The translations under genes and the position numbers were made by a program. 49,701 bases of DNA, from assembly GCF_002904165.1 (NCBI RefSeq), contig NZ_CVTD020000006.1, forward strand, positions 1 through 49,701, written 5' to 3'. Below the pieces are notes generated by a model. It was not told where the DNA came from. It ran no database searches and worked only from the letters and a program-made list of their open reading frames with translations. Of this stretch, positions 26,057-35,245 are shown piece after piece. Origin of the DNA: Herbinix hemicellulosilytica. Its GTDB lineage: Bacteria; Bacillota; Clostridia; Lachnospirales; Lachnospiraceae. Within the stretch, counting starts at the first letter, position 1. The number at the start of each line of letters is the position of its first letter.

Positions 26057-27313
26057 ATGAAAAAGAGAATGTTAAGTCTTTTGTTGGTATTAAGCATTGT
26101 GATTGTTGGTTTGGCAGCTTGCGGCAAAAAAGACGATACATCAGGATCTAATGATAGCGGCAAGCAGCAAAGTGAGCAGACTCAAGATAAGGGAGAAGCC
26201 CAGGATAAGGAAGAAACTCAGGATGATGCTCAAAATGATTCGGATGTAAAGAAATTCTACATAGGAGGAATTGGGCCTATAACAGGTCCTGCAGCGGTTT
26301 ACGGACAACATGTTAAAAACGCTGCGGAAATTGCAGTTAAGGAGATAAATGAGGCAGGCGGAATTAACGGGGCACTTATTGAGTTCAGGTTTGAAGATGA
26401 TGAACATGACCCTGAAAAATCCGTAAATGCTTATAATACTCTGAAAGACTGGGGTATGCAGATTCTTATGGGTACAGTAACCTCCAACCCCAGCAATGCT
26501 GTAAAAGAGGAAACTTATAGAGACAATATGTTCATGCTTACTCCTTCGGCTTCAGCTCCCGAAGTAGTTCAGTATGACAACGCATTCCAGGTTTGCTTTA
26601 CAGATCCTAACCAGGGTATCGCATCTGCTCAGTATATTGCAGAACATAATTTGGCTTCCAAGGTAGCCGTAATTTATAACAGTTCCGACGTTTATTCCAC
26701 AGGTATTTATGAAAAATTTGCAGCGGAAGCTAAAAATCATTCATTTGAAATTGTTGCAGCCGAAGCGTTTACGGATGACAGCAATTCCGATTTTAATGTA
26801 CAGTTAAATAAGGCAAAGGCTGCCGGTGCGGAACTGGTATTCCTTCCTATTTATTATGAAGAAGCTACTTTGATTTTAACTCAGGCAAATGCCATGGATT
26901 ATAAACCGATTTTCTTCGGATGCGATGGCCTTGACGGAATTCTCGGTGTTGAAAACTTTGACGCATCCCTGGCAGAAGACGTTATGCTTCTGACACCTTT
27001 TGCGGCCGACGCTCAGGATGAAAAAACACAGAATTTTGTTAAGAAATTTGAAGAATTGCATGGTGTTACTCCTAACCAATTTGCAGCAGATGCTTATGAT
27101 GCTATCTATATCATCAAAGCTGCTATTGAAGAGAGCGGAGTGACCCCTGATATGAGCGTATCAGAGATTTGCGAAGGCTTAAAAGCGGCTATGACTAAGA
27201 TTACATTTGACGGACTTACCGGTGCAGGCATGACCTGGACAGCATCCGGTGAAGTTAACAAGCAACCTATGGCAGTAGTAATTAAAGAAGGAAAATATGT
27301 TTCAGTTGATTAA
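26057..27313 (+). CDS. livK: Branched-chain amino acid-binding lipoprotein
   Basis: The 418-residue substrate-binding protein of the liv ABC importer. ATG 26057 is chosen, with GGGAGGG eight bases upstream. The signal ends in the lipobox LAAC, and a Gly/Ser/Gln/Asp linker (SGSNDSGKQQSEQTQDK) follows. The periplasmic-binding fold starts at FYIGGIGPITGPAAVYG, typical of the Leu/Ile/Val-binding family, and continues with EINEAGGINGA and NQFAADAYDAIYI. It captures amino acids outside the membrane and hands them to LivHM. A strong terminator follows, so it is likely made in excess over the membrane parts. Confidence 0.93.
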   Translation: MKKRMLSLLLVLSIVIVGLAACGKKDDTSGSNDSGKQQSEQTQDKGEAQDKEETQDDAQNDSDVKKFYIGGIGPITGPAAVYGQHVKNAAEIAVKEINEAGGINGALIEFRFEDDEHDPEKSVNAYNTLKDWGMQILMGTVTSNPSNAVKEETYRDNMFMLTPSASAPEVVQYDNAFQVCFTDPNQGIASAQYIAEHNLASKVAVIYNSSDVYSTGIYEKFAAEAKNHSFEIVAAEAFTDDSNSDFNVQLNKAKAAGAELVFLPIYYEEATLILTQANAMDYKPIFFGCDGLDGILGVENFDASLAEDVMLLTPFAADAQDEKTQNFVKKFEELHGVTPNQFAADAYDAIYIIKAAIEESGVTPDMSVSEICEGLKAAMTKITFDGLTGAGMTWTASGEVNKQPMAVVIKEGKYVSVD

Positions 27314-27362
27314 TGTGTTGCAAAAAATTTAAAATCGAATCTTAAACAAAATATAGGATACG

Positions 27363-27409
27363 GAAACATACAGACGGATCTAAAAATCCTGCTGTATGTT
27401 TCTTGTATT
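27363..27409 (+). terminator. Terminator between livK and livH
   Basis: GAAACATACAG (27363-27373) pairs with CTGTATGTTTC (27392-27402), with GGAT/ATCC inside and TTGTATT after. Partial read-through would give less LivHMGF than LivK. Confidence 0.8.
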
Positions 27410-27449
27410 CATAGACCTTTTAGCAATATATGGATTAAATATGATAATA

Positions 27450-27479
27450 TGTTGTAACATATTTTTTGCTGTGTTAAAA
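27450..27479 (+). promoter_or_regulatory. Candidate livH promoter
   Basis: TTGTAA and TAAAAT with about 17 bp between them lie 50-80 bp before livH. A small hairpin (GCATG/CATGC around TTTTG) stands just before the GGGGG ribosome binding site. Confidence 0.45.
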
Positions 27480-27531
27480 TAATGTAACTAATATTAAAAA
27501 TGCATGTTTTGCATGCTTAACGGGGGTAAAG

Positions 27532-28413
27532 ATGAATTTTCTAACACATTTGTTAAACGGAATAAGCCTGGGAAGTGTATATTCTATTATTGCTCTGGGC
27601 TATACAATGGTATACGGAATAGCAAAAATGATAAACTTTGCCCATGGCGATGTAATCATGGTAGGCGGCTTTATTATATTTACTCTTATGAGTACTTTAG
27701 GACTTAATCCTTTCTTTTCTGTATTAGCTGCTATGATTGTCTGTACTTTACTGGGAATGACGATTGAACGGATTGCGTATAAACCCCTTCGAAAGGCCCC
27801 TTCATTGGCAGTTTTGATTACAGCTATAGGTGTAAGTTATCTTCTTCAAAATCTGGCACTTCTTATTTACGGAGCCGAATCAAAATCATTTACGTCGGTT
27901 ATTCCGGTTAAAGCATTGTCATTATTTGACGGCAGACTTAGCATATCCGGTGAAACTTTGGTTACAATCCCGCTTTGCATCGTAATTATGATTGGACTTA
28001 ATTTTTTTATAAAGAAATCCAAAACCGGCCGCGGTATGATTGCGGTATCGGAAGATAAAGAAGCAGCGGTTTTAATGGGTGTGAATGTAAATAAAACCAT
28101 AGCGATTACATTTGCGATCGGATCTGCTATTGCTGCGATTGGAAGTGCTTTGATGTTTTCGGCGTATCACAATCTTTCACCCACCTCGGGGGCCATGCCG
28201 GGTATAAAGGCATTTGTTGCCGCAGTCTTTGGAGGAATTGGTTCAATTCCCGGTGCCATGATCGGCGGAATTTTGCTTGGTGTAATTGAGATATTAAGCC
28301 GTGCATATATTTCCACACAGCTGGGAGATGCCATAGTATTTCTGATACTTATTGTTGTGCTTCTGGTGAAGCCGACCGGAATTCTTGGCAGAAAGATTCA
28401 AGAGAAAGTGTAG
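27532..28413 (+). CDS. livH: Branched-chain amino acid ABC permease LivH
   Basis: The 293-residue integral membrane protein has about eight helices and the family start GISLGSVYSIIALGYTMVYG. The cytoplasmic loop SKTGRGMIAVSEDKEAAVLM makes contact with the ATPases. ATG follows CGGGGG. It ends ten bases before livM, and together they form the pore for leucine, isoleucine and valine. Confidence 0.95.
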   Translation: MNFLTHLLNGISLGSVYSIIALGYTMVYGIAKMINFAHGDVIMVGGFIIFTLMSTLGLNPFFSVLAAMIVCTLLGMTIERIAYKPLRKAPSLAVLITAIGVSYLLQNLALLIYGAESKSFTSVIPVKALSLFDGRLSISGETLVTIPLCIVIMIGLNFFIKKSKTGRGMIAVSEDKEAAVLMGVNVNKTIAITFAIGSAIAAIGSALMFSAYHNLSPTSGAMPGIKAFVAAVFGGIGSIPGAMIGGILLGVIEILSRAYISTQLGDAIVFLILIVVLLVKPTGILGRKIQEKV

Positions 28414-28422
28414 GTGGGTGCA

Positions 28423-29499
28423 ATGAAATCAAAAATGCTGAAAATAAACAAATCTGCCCGTTCTTCCATCATAACCGTTGGTATGATTTTGATAGCATAT
28501 ATTATATGTCAGGCTTTGATTGTAACGGGCAATATGTCAAACCTTCTTCAAAATTTGTTAGTTTCTATGTGCTATTATGCTATTATGGCAGTATCCTTAA
28601 ATTTGACCGTTGGATTCCTCGGACAACTAAGCCTCGGGCATGCAGGTTTTATGTGTCTGGGTGCCTTTGCCGGAGCAATTTTTTCAAAATGCACCGTAAA
28701 TGCAATTCAAAATACATTTATCCGCTTTACTCTGGCGATTCTTTTAGGGGCAGTGGTAGCGGGACTCTTTGGAATATTTATCGGTACGGTTGTTTTAAGG
28801 TTAAGAGGAGACTATCTGGCAATTGTAACTTTGGCATTCGGTGAAATAATAAAGAATGTTCTTAATGTTCTATATATAGGCTATGACAGTAAAGGTATTC
28901 ATTTATCGATGAAAGATGCCATATCTCTGAATCTGGAAGATGGAGGCATTGTTCTTGTTAAGGGAGCTCAAGGTATCTCCGGTACACCAAGAGATGCAAC
29001 CTTTACCGTAAGTGTAATTTTACTTTTAATAACATACTTAATTATAGTAAATTTGGTAAATTCCCGTTCAGGACGGGCTATAATGGCCATAAGGGATAAC
29101 AGCATTGCTGCAGAGTCTGTGGGTATTAATATTACAAAATATAAAATACTTGCCTTTTCTATATCTGCCGCTTTGGCAGGGATCGCAGGAGTTTTGTATT
29201 CACACAACATAGCTACTGTTCAATCTTCTAAGTTCGGCTATAATCTGTCTATTATGATACTGGTTTTTGTAGTGCTTGGCGGCATGGGAAACTTGCGCGG
29301 TTCGATTATTTCTGCGGTATTGCTGACTTTACTTCCCGAATATTTGCGTTTCTTAAGAGACTATCGTATGCTGATTTATTCCATTGTACTTATTGTTATG
29401 ATGTTGTATAACTGGGCACCGGCATGTGTGGCATGGCGTAATAAATTATCTTCCAACTTGGCCGCAATGCTAAAGAAATCAAAGAAGGAGGAGCTGTAA
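28423..29499 (+). CDS. livM: Branched-chain amino acid ABC permease LivM
   Basis: The 358-residue protein has many membrane helices and the LivM signatures VGFLGQLSLGHAGFMCLGA and SGRAIMAIRDNSIAAESVGI, the latter being the ATPase-coupling loop. ATG 28423 is chosen because AGGTGG lies five bases upstream; GTG 28414 in frame lacks a site. It partners LivH. Confidence 0.94.
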   Translation: MKSKMLKINKSARSSIITVGMILIAYIICQALIVTGNMSNLLQNLLVSMCYYAIMAVSLNLTVGFLGQLSLGHAGFMCLGAFAGAIFSKCTVNAIQNTFIRFTLAILLGAVVAGLFGIFIGTVVLRLRGDYLAIVTLAFGEIIKNVLNVLYIGYDSKGIHLSMKDAISLNLEDGGIVLVKGAQGISGTPRDATFTVSVILLLITYLIIVNLVNSRSGRAIMAIRDNSIAAESVGINITKYKILAFSISAALAGIAGVLYSHNIATVQSSKFGYNLSIMILVFVVLGGMGNLRGSIISAVLLTLLPEYLRFLRDYRMLIYSIVLIVMMLYNWAPACVAWRNKLSSNLAAMLKKSKKEEL

Positions 29500-29500
29500 T

Positions 29501-30259
29501 ATGGAAATGCTGAAAGTTAAAAATTTAAGTATCTCCTTTGGAGGTTTGCATGCGGTCGATTCGTTCAGCATCACTGTTAATAAAGGGGAATTATACGGGC
29601 TTATAGGGCCAAACGGTGCCGGCAAAACAACGGTTTTTAACCTTCTTACCGGTGTATATAAACCGGATATGGGCCAGATTATTTTGGACGGCAAGAATAT
29701 AACGGGGCTCAGTCCTGTTGAAATAAATAAGGCCGGAATTGCAAGAACGTTTCAAAACATAAGATTATTTAAGAACTTGTCAGTACTTGATAATGTAAAA
29801 ATCGGCCTTCATAATAATTACAATTATTCTACGATTTCAGGAATATTTAGACTGCCTTCATATTTTAGAACCGAAAAGCGCATGAATGAAAAAGCCTATG
29901 AGATTCTGGAAGTATTCGGACTTGATAAAGAAGCCGACATTCTTTCGGCAAATCTACCTTACGGAAAACAAAGAAAACTTGAAATAGCAAGAGCTCTGGC
30001 AACAAATCCCAAGCTGCTTTTGCTGGATGAGCCTGCAGCCGGTATGAACCCGGCTGAGACTGAGGAGCTTATGGAAACGATTACCATTATAAGGAAGAAG
30101 TATGATCTTACAATACTTCTGATTGAGCATGACATGAAACTGGTAGCCGGAATCTGTGAGAAGATATTTGTTCTTAATTTCGGTACGGAACTGGCCAACG
30201 GACTTCCCCAGGATGTGTTAAATAATCCTGAAGTAATTAAGGCATATTTGGGTGAATAA
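29501..30259 (+). CDS. livG: Branched-chain amino acid ABC ATPase LivG
   Basis: The 252-residue ATPase has Walker A GPNGAGKT, the LivG-type AGIARTFQNIRLF Q-loop, a variant signature (NLPYGKQRKLEIARAL) and Walker B LLLLDEPAAGMNPAE, all usual for this family. It directly follows livM, one base after its stop, with GGAGGAG overlapping the livM end. It drives import through LivHM together with LivF. Confidence 0.95.
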   Translation: MEMLKVKNLSISFGGLHAVDSFSITVNKGELYGLIGPNGAGKTTVFNLLTGVYKPDMGQIILDGKNITGLSPVEINKAGIARTFQNIRLFKNLSVLDNVKIGLHNNYNYSTISGIFRLPSYFRTEKRMNEKAYEILEVFGLDKEADILSANLPYGKQRKLEIARALATNPKLLLLDEPAAGMNPAETEELMETITIIRKKYDLTILLIEHDMKLVAGICEKIFVLNFGTELANGLPQDVLNNPEVIKAYLGE

Positions 30260-30373
30260 AATTCGTAAACTCAACGAAAAACGAAATCGGAATATTTATT
30301 GTCTGTATTTAAGGCTATTTTGCAGATGTTAAAATATTTTCATTTATTATAAGCAGAATCGATTTCTTATTAA

Positions 30374-30429
30374 GAAAATATTCTTCATATTTAAAAAGAA
30401 GAAAATTTTTCTTAAAAAGAAAATTCTTC
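30374..30429 (+). promoter_or_regulatory. Alternative hairpins between livG and livF
   Basis: Three segments can pair in two exclusive ways: GAAAATATTCTTC (30374-30386) with GAAGAAAATTTTTC (30398-30411), or the latter with AAAATTCTTC (30420-30429). The 215-bp gap is unusual, as livG and livF are normally adjacent. No T run follows, so an mRNA stability or processing role is as likely as termination. Confidence 0.4.
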
Positions 30430-30474
30430 CGGTAGCAAATATAAATCCTTAATAAAATAAAGGAGAATTATCGA

Positions 30475-31179
30475 ATGTTAGAAGTTAAAAATTTGCAGGT
30501 TTATTATGGTGTCATTCAGGCAATCAAAGGAGTTTCTTTCAGAGTAGAAGAAGGAGAAATAATTGCTTTAATAGGTGCCAACGGTGCGGGTAAGACCACG
30601 ATTTTACAGACAATCTCAGGATTAATAGCCGCAAAACAGGGTGAAATTTTATACGGTGGAGTTGACCTTCAAAAGATACATCCCCATAAAATTGTAGCCA
30701 TGGGTATAGCTCATGTACCGGAAGGCAGGAGGGTTTTTTCACAGCTTACCGTATATGAAAATCTTTTGATGGGAGCTTATACAAGAACCAATAAAGATGA
30801 GATTGAAGAAACCTTGGAACAGGTTTTTACAAGATTCCCCAGACTGAAAGAACGAAAAAATCAGATGGCCGGTACCTTAAGCGGCGGAGAACAACAGATG
30901 CTGGCTATGGGACGGGCTCTTATGTCAAAACCCAAAATAATATTAATGGATGAGCCTTCTATGGGCTTGTCACCCATTCTTGTAGAAGAGGTATTTGATA
31001 TAATTAAAAGCATAAACAAGAGCGGCACTACGGTTCTTTTGGTTGAACAGAATGCAAAGAAAGCCTTATCTATTGCTAACCGTGCATATGTACTTGAAAC
31101 CGGTAATATTGTTTTAGAGGGCGACGCAAAAGAACTGATGAATAACGAATCGGTAAAAAAAGCATATTTGGGTGAATAA
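30475..31179 (+). CDS. livF: Branched-chain amino acid ABC ATPase LivF
   Basis: The 234-residue ATPase has Walker A GANGAGKT, the LivF Q-loop region GIAHVPEGRRVFSQLTVYEN, signature LSGGEQQML and Walker B ILMDEPSMGLSP. ATG follows AAAGGAG. It is the second nucleotide-binding subunit of the liv importer and closes the operon. Confidence 0.95.
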   Translation: MLEVKNLQVYYGVIQAIKGVSFRVEEGEIIALIGANGAGKTTILQTISGLIAAKQGEILYGGVDLQKIHPHKIVAMGIAHVPEGRRVFSQLTVYENLLMGAYTRTNKDEIEETLEQVFTRFPRLKERKNQMAGTLSGGEQQMLAMGRALMSKPKIILMDEPSMGLSPILVEEVFDIIKSINKSGTTVLLVEQNAKKALSIANRAYVLETGNIVLEGDAKELMNNESVKKAYLGE

Positions 31180-31278
31180 ATTACCGGCATTTAAAAATAT
31201 AAATAAATAGATTTCAACATAAAAAGGCATCGCCAACTGTAATTAGGGGCTAAGCCGACTATTGGGAAGGTGAAATGT

Positions 31279-31899
31279 ATGAAAAAGTTTGTTATTACTG
31301 TTGCCAGAGGATACGGCAGCGGGGGAAGAACCATCGGCAGGATGCTGGCCGAGGAATTGGGGATTTCATTCTATGACCGTGAATTACTAAGGCTTGCTTC
31401 GGATGACAGCGGTATAAACGAGGAGCTGTTTGCAAAAGCTGACGAACAGCTTAAAAAGAGCCTGCTTTTTAAAATAGCAAAGAAAGCTTATAAAGGAGAA
31501 CTAATTCCTCCCGACAGCGATGATTTTGTTTCCAACGAAAATTTATTTAACTATCAGGCAAAGATAATTAAAGAACTTGCACAACAGGAATCTTGTGTGA
31601 TAGTCGGAAGGGCAGCAGATTATATTCTGAAAGATTTTAACAATGTGGTTAAGGTGTTTGTCCATGCACCCCTTGATGACTGCATAAAGACTCTTAAAGA
31701 AATGACCGGAAAATCTGAAAAAGAGCTGGAAAAGCAGATTATTTCTATAGATAAACGCAGGGCCGAGTATTATAAATATTTTACCGGAAGAAACTGGAAT
31801 GATGCCAGAAATTACGATTTGTGCCTAAACAGCAGCCAGTTGGGCTTCAGAAAATGTGTGGATATAGTAAAGGCTTATCTGGATATTCGCTTCCGGTAA
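31279..31899 (+). CDS. Cytidylate-kinase-like protein
   Basis: The 206-residue protein starts at ATG 31279 with GGAAGG eight bases upstream. It has the N-terminal loop ITVARGYGSGGRTIG and then LGISFYDRELL, the signature of the cytidylate-kinase-like family found in Clostridia. The loop lacks the GK(S/T) of a normal P-loop, so kinase activity on CMP is not assured. Later motifs (CVIVGRAADYIL, KVFVHAPLDDC, DKRRAEYYKYFTG) keep the kinase fold. Confidence 0.8.
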   Translation: MKKFVITVARGYGSGGRTIGRMLAEELGISFYDRELLRLASDDSGINEELFAKADEQLKKSLLFKIAKKAYKGELIPPDSDDFVSNENLFNYQAKIIKELAQQESCVIVGRAADYILKDFNNVVKVFVHAPLDDCIKTLKEMTGKSEKELEKQIISIDKRRAEYYKYFTGRNWNDARNYDLCLNSSQLGFRKCVDIVKAYLDIRFR

Positions 31900-31945
31900 A
31901 TTTGGATTTGGCCGGATATAACTATTTATAGAAAGAAGGAATACT

Positions 31946-33142
31946 ATGATTTCGGAAAAGATGATCGGCTTTGTCAAAAACAGTTCTATAATTCGGGCTA
32001 TGTTTGAAGAGGGAAAACGGCTTGACGAAATTTACGGCGCCGAAAATGTATATGATTTCAGCCTGGGAAATCCGAGTGTCGAGCCGCCGTTAAATATAAA
32101 GGAGGCATTGATAAGCGTACTGAACGAAGAAGAGCCAAATCTTGTTCACGGCTATATGAACAATTCCGGTTATATTGATGTACGGGAAAAGATAGCATTA
32201 TCGCTCAATAAAAAATTTAATACAAATCTTAGCCATGAAAATATTGTAATGACTGTCGGAGCTGCAGGAGGTCTAAATGTAATTTTAAAATCCCTGCTAA
32301 ATCCCGGGGACGAAGTTGTTACGTTTGCCCCTTTTTTCGGTGAATACCGCAATTATGTAAGCAACTATGACGGCATATTGGTAGTAGTACCTCCAAACTG
32401 CGAAACATTTCAACCTAATCTCAATGAATTTGAAAAAAGGATAACAGGTAAAACAAAGGCAGTTATTGTAAATTCGCCCAATAATCCCACCGGAGTTGTA
32501 TATTCGGAAGACACGATCCGAAAACTTGCTGAAATCCTTAATAAAAAGCAGCAGGAATATAATACATCAATTTATCTTATATCCGACGAACCGTACAGGG
32601 AACTGGTTTATGACAATACGGAAGTTCCTTATCTTACAAAATATTATAAAAATACTATTGTTGTGTATTCATACAGTAAATCGCTGTCGCTTCCGGGTGA
32701 AAGAATAGGATATCTGGTTATACCTTCCGAAACAGACGACTATGAAGACTTGGTTGCTGCTGCCAATGTGGCTACGCGCATTTTAGGATTTGTCAATGCC
32801 CCGTCACTTATCCAAAGAGCCGTTGCAAGATGCCTTGATGTCCAGGTAGATGTGGAAGTATATAACCGGAACAGGGAACTGCTTTATAACAGTCTTATGT
32901 CGTATGGCTACGAATGTGTAAAGCCGCAGGGAGCTTTTTATCTCTTTGTAAAAGCCCTGGAAGAGGACGACAAAAAATTTGCTCAGGCGGCAAAGAAATA
33001 TAACATATTAATTGTTCCTGGTTCATCTTTTGATTGTCCGGGGTATGTAAGGATTGCATATTGCGTGGATTATGATATGATCAAACGTTCCTTGCCGGGC
33101 TTTAAAAATCTGGCCAGGGATTATGGGAGGTTAAAAGATTGA
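31946..33142 (+). CDS. Class I pyridoxal-phosphate aminotransferase
   Basis: The 398-residue cytoplasmic enzyme has the fold-type I motifs NSPNNPTGVVYSE, SDEPYRELVYD and the PLP lysine in SYSKSLSLPGERIGY. AAGAAGG precedes the ATG. The substrate is not fixed by sequence; aspartate, alanine or aromatic transaminase activity is possible. It overlaps the following hisC-like gene by four bases, so the pair is translationally coupled and probably acts in amino acid synthesis. Confidence 0.88.
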   Translation: MISEKMIGFVKNSSIIRAMFEEGKRLDEIYGAENVYDFSLGNPSVEPPLNIKEALISVLNEEEPNLVHGYMNNSGYIDVREKIALSLNKKFNTNLSHENIVMTVGAAGGLNVILKSLLNPGDEVVTFAPFFGEYRNYVSNYDGILVVVPPNCETFQPNLNEFEKRITGKTKAVIVNSPNNPTGVVYSEDTIRKLAEILNKKQQEYNTSIYLISDEPYRELVYDNTEVPYLTKYYKNTIVVYSYSKSLSLPGERIGYLVIPSETDDYEDLVAAANVATRILGFVNAPSLIQRAVARCLDVQVDVEVYNRNRELLYNSLMSYGYECVKPQGAFYLFVKALEEDDKKFAQAAKKYNILIVPGSSFDCPGYVRIAYCVDYDMIKRSLPGFKNLARDYGRLKD

Positions 33143-34227
33143 GCGAAGAGAATGTGAGAGCTTGGGAGAAGTATATCCGGCGGGTAAAACCTTATGTCCC
33201 GGGAGAACAGACTAAGGATAAATCGGTTATTAAGCTTAACACCAACGAGAATCCTTTTCCTCCGGCTCCGGGAGTATTGGAAGCACTAAAAAACATGGAT
33301 GCGGACAACCTTCGTATGTATCCGGATCCTTCAATCGGGCTTCTTGTCGAAGAACTGGCCAAGTTCTATGGAGTGGATAAAGAGGAAGTATTTGTGGGGG
33401 TAGGTTCGGACGATGTTTTGGCCATGGCCTTTATGACCTTTTTTAATTCAGAAAAACCGATTCTTTTTCCGGATATTACTTATACTTTCTACCCGGTCTG
33501 GTGTGATTTGTACCGGATACCTTATGAAACACAGGCAGTTGATTCACATTTTCGCATAGTAAAAGAGGATTATTATAAGGATAACGGAGGCGTAGTTATA
33601 GCCAATCCCAATGCCCCTACATCCATATATGAAGATATTTCAACCATTGAAGATATAGTCATACATAATCCCGATTCAGTAGTGATTGTCGATGAAGCTT
33701 ATATAGACTTTGCTAAAGAATCGGCCATACCTTTGACGAAAAAATATGATAATCTCCTTGTTGTACAGACATTCTCAAAGTCCAGGGCAATGGCCGGAAT
33801 GAGAATAGGCTTTGCAATCGGAAGTAAAAGACTTATTAAGGCTTTAAATGACGTAAAATATTCCTTTAATTCATATACTTTAAGCCAGGCTGCCATTCTG
33901 GCGGGAGTGGAAGCGGTTAAAGACGGTGATTATTTCAGGGATTCAATTGAAAAAGTTATAAAAATACGGGAGGATGCTGCCGAAAAATTTAAAGAACTAG
34001 GATTTAGCTTCCCTAAATCAAGTACCAACTTTTTGTTTGTAACCCATGAATTTATTCCGGCAAAAGAGCTGTTTAATGCTTTAAGAGAAAATAAGATTCT
34101 TGTCCGCTATTTTGATCTTCCGAGAATCAATAACTATTTAAGAATTTCAATCGGAACTAAAGAACAGATGGATATACTGTTTGGCTTTTTACGAAAATAT
34201 ATAAATAAGAAGAAAAATATTAAATGA
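33139..34227 (+). CDS. hisC: Histidinol-phosphate aminotransferase-like protein
   Basis: The 362-residue enzyme starts at TTG with GGGAGG eight bases upstream. It shows the HisC features KLNTNENPFPP, NPNAPTS, VDEAYIDF, the PLP lysine in TFSKSRAMAGMRIGFAIG, and a C-terminal LRISIGTKEQMD. It converts histidinol phosphate and 2-oxoglutarate to imidazole acetol phosphate and glutamate, or the reverse. Related enzymes act on other phosphorylated amino acids, and no his genes adjoin, so the substrate is likely but not certain. Confidence 0.85.
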   Translation: MSEENVRAWEKYIRRVKPYVPGEQTKDKSVIKLNTNENPFPPAPGVLEALKNMDADNLRMYPDPSIGLLVEELAKFYGVDKEEVFVGVGSDDVLAMAFMTFFNSEKPILFPDITYTFYPVWCDLYRIPYETQAVDSHFRIVKEDYYKDNGGVVIANPNAPTSIYEDISTIEDIVIHNPDSVVIVDEAYIDFAKESAIPLTKKYDNLLVVQTFSKSRAMAGMRIGFAIGSKRLIKALNDVKYSFNSYTLSQAAILAGVEAVKDGDYFRDSIEKVIKIREDAAEKFKELGFSFPKSSTNFLFVTHEFIPAKELFNALRENKILVRYFDLPRINNYLRISIGTKEQMDILFGFLRKYINKKKNIK

Positions 34228-34310
34228 TTTTTTGAAATATTAATATTGATAACAGAATTTCAGTTAACCGTATACTTAATCCGATAATCGTTAAATTATA
34301 GGAGCAGATT

Positions 34311-34970
34311 ATGAATTACCAGCTGGAACTTGATAAAATAATAAACAACCTAAAAAATGAAGAGCCATACAATCCTCCGAAACTTCTGATACACAGTTGT
34401 TGTGCACCCTGCAGCAGTTATGTACTGGAATATTTGTCTGAATATTTTGCTATAACCGTTTTTTATTATAATCCCAATATATACCCGGAGGACGAATATG
34501 TAAGAAGGGTAAAAGAACAGGAAAAGCTGATTTCATCTATGCCTCTGAAATATCCTGTATTATTTATGGAAGGAAAATATGAGCCTGAAAAATACTATAA
34601 TTATGTAAGGGGGCATGAAAATGACCCCGAAGGCGGTGAAAGATGTTTCATATGTTACCGATTAAGGCTTGAGGAGGCTGCCAAAATTGCCAAGGAAGGC
34701 GGTTTTGATTATTTTACAACTACTCTTACCATAAGCCCGCTTAAAAATGCAGCCAAGCTCAATGAAATCGGACAGGAAGTTGCAGCTAAGTATGGTGTTT
34801 CCTTTTTGCCTTCCGATTTCAAAAAGAGAGGCGGTTATCAGCGGTCTATAACTTTATCAAAGGAATACGGCTTGTACCGTCAGGATTATTGCGGATGTGT
34901 TTATTCAAAAAGGCAAAGGGAAGCTGAAGCTTTAAAAAAGAAAGAAGAAGCGGCAGAGAAATCCGAATAA
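34311..34970 (+). CDS. queH: Epoxyqueuosine reductase QueH
   Basis: The 219-residue enzyme carries out the last step of queuosine synthesis in tRNA anticodons. The family cysteines are present: HSCCAPCSS near the N-terminus, CFICYRLRLEEAA in the middle and QDYCGCVYS near the end, which bind the iron-sulfur cluster and metal. TLTISPLKNA is also typical. A terminator follows, and no other queuosine genes are in the window. Confidence 0.93.
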   Translation: MNYQLELDKIINNLKNEEPYNPPKLLIHSCCAPCSSYVLEYLSEYFAITVFYYNPNIYPEDEYVRRVKEQEKLISSMPLKYPVLFMEGKYEPEKYYNYVRGHENDPEGGERCFICYRLRLEEAAKIAKEGGFDYFTTTLTISPLKNAAKLNEIGQEVAAKYGVSFLPSDFKKRGGYQRSITLSKEYGLYRQDYCGCVYSKRQREAEALKKKEEAAEKSE

Positions 34971-35016
34971 ACTTAAGAATGTAATGTTTTGGTAATAATT
35001 ATACATGATAAGTGCA

Positions 35017-35050
35017 CACATAGTGTTTTAAAAGCATTATGTGTTTTTTT
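35017..35050 (+). terminator. Terminator after queH
   Basis: CACATAGTG pairs with CATTATGTG (one G-U) across TTTTAAAAG, and seven T follow. The remaining bases to the dgt start show no gene. Confidence 0.85.
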
Positions 35051-35245
35051 ATGTTTATTTGTTCGTCAAAACGGATGTTTAGATATACGTTCTAATAATG
35101 GAATTTATGAATTTTATATAAATTTATAAATTAAAAAAGGAAATAGTAAGTCTTTGTAGAATATTAGTATTACAGGTGACTTTCCGGGTGATATCCAAAA
35201 GCACAAGAAGGGTTGGTATGTTTTTTTGATAGTAAGGAGGCTGTT

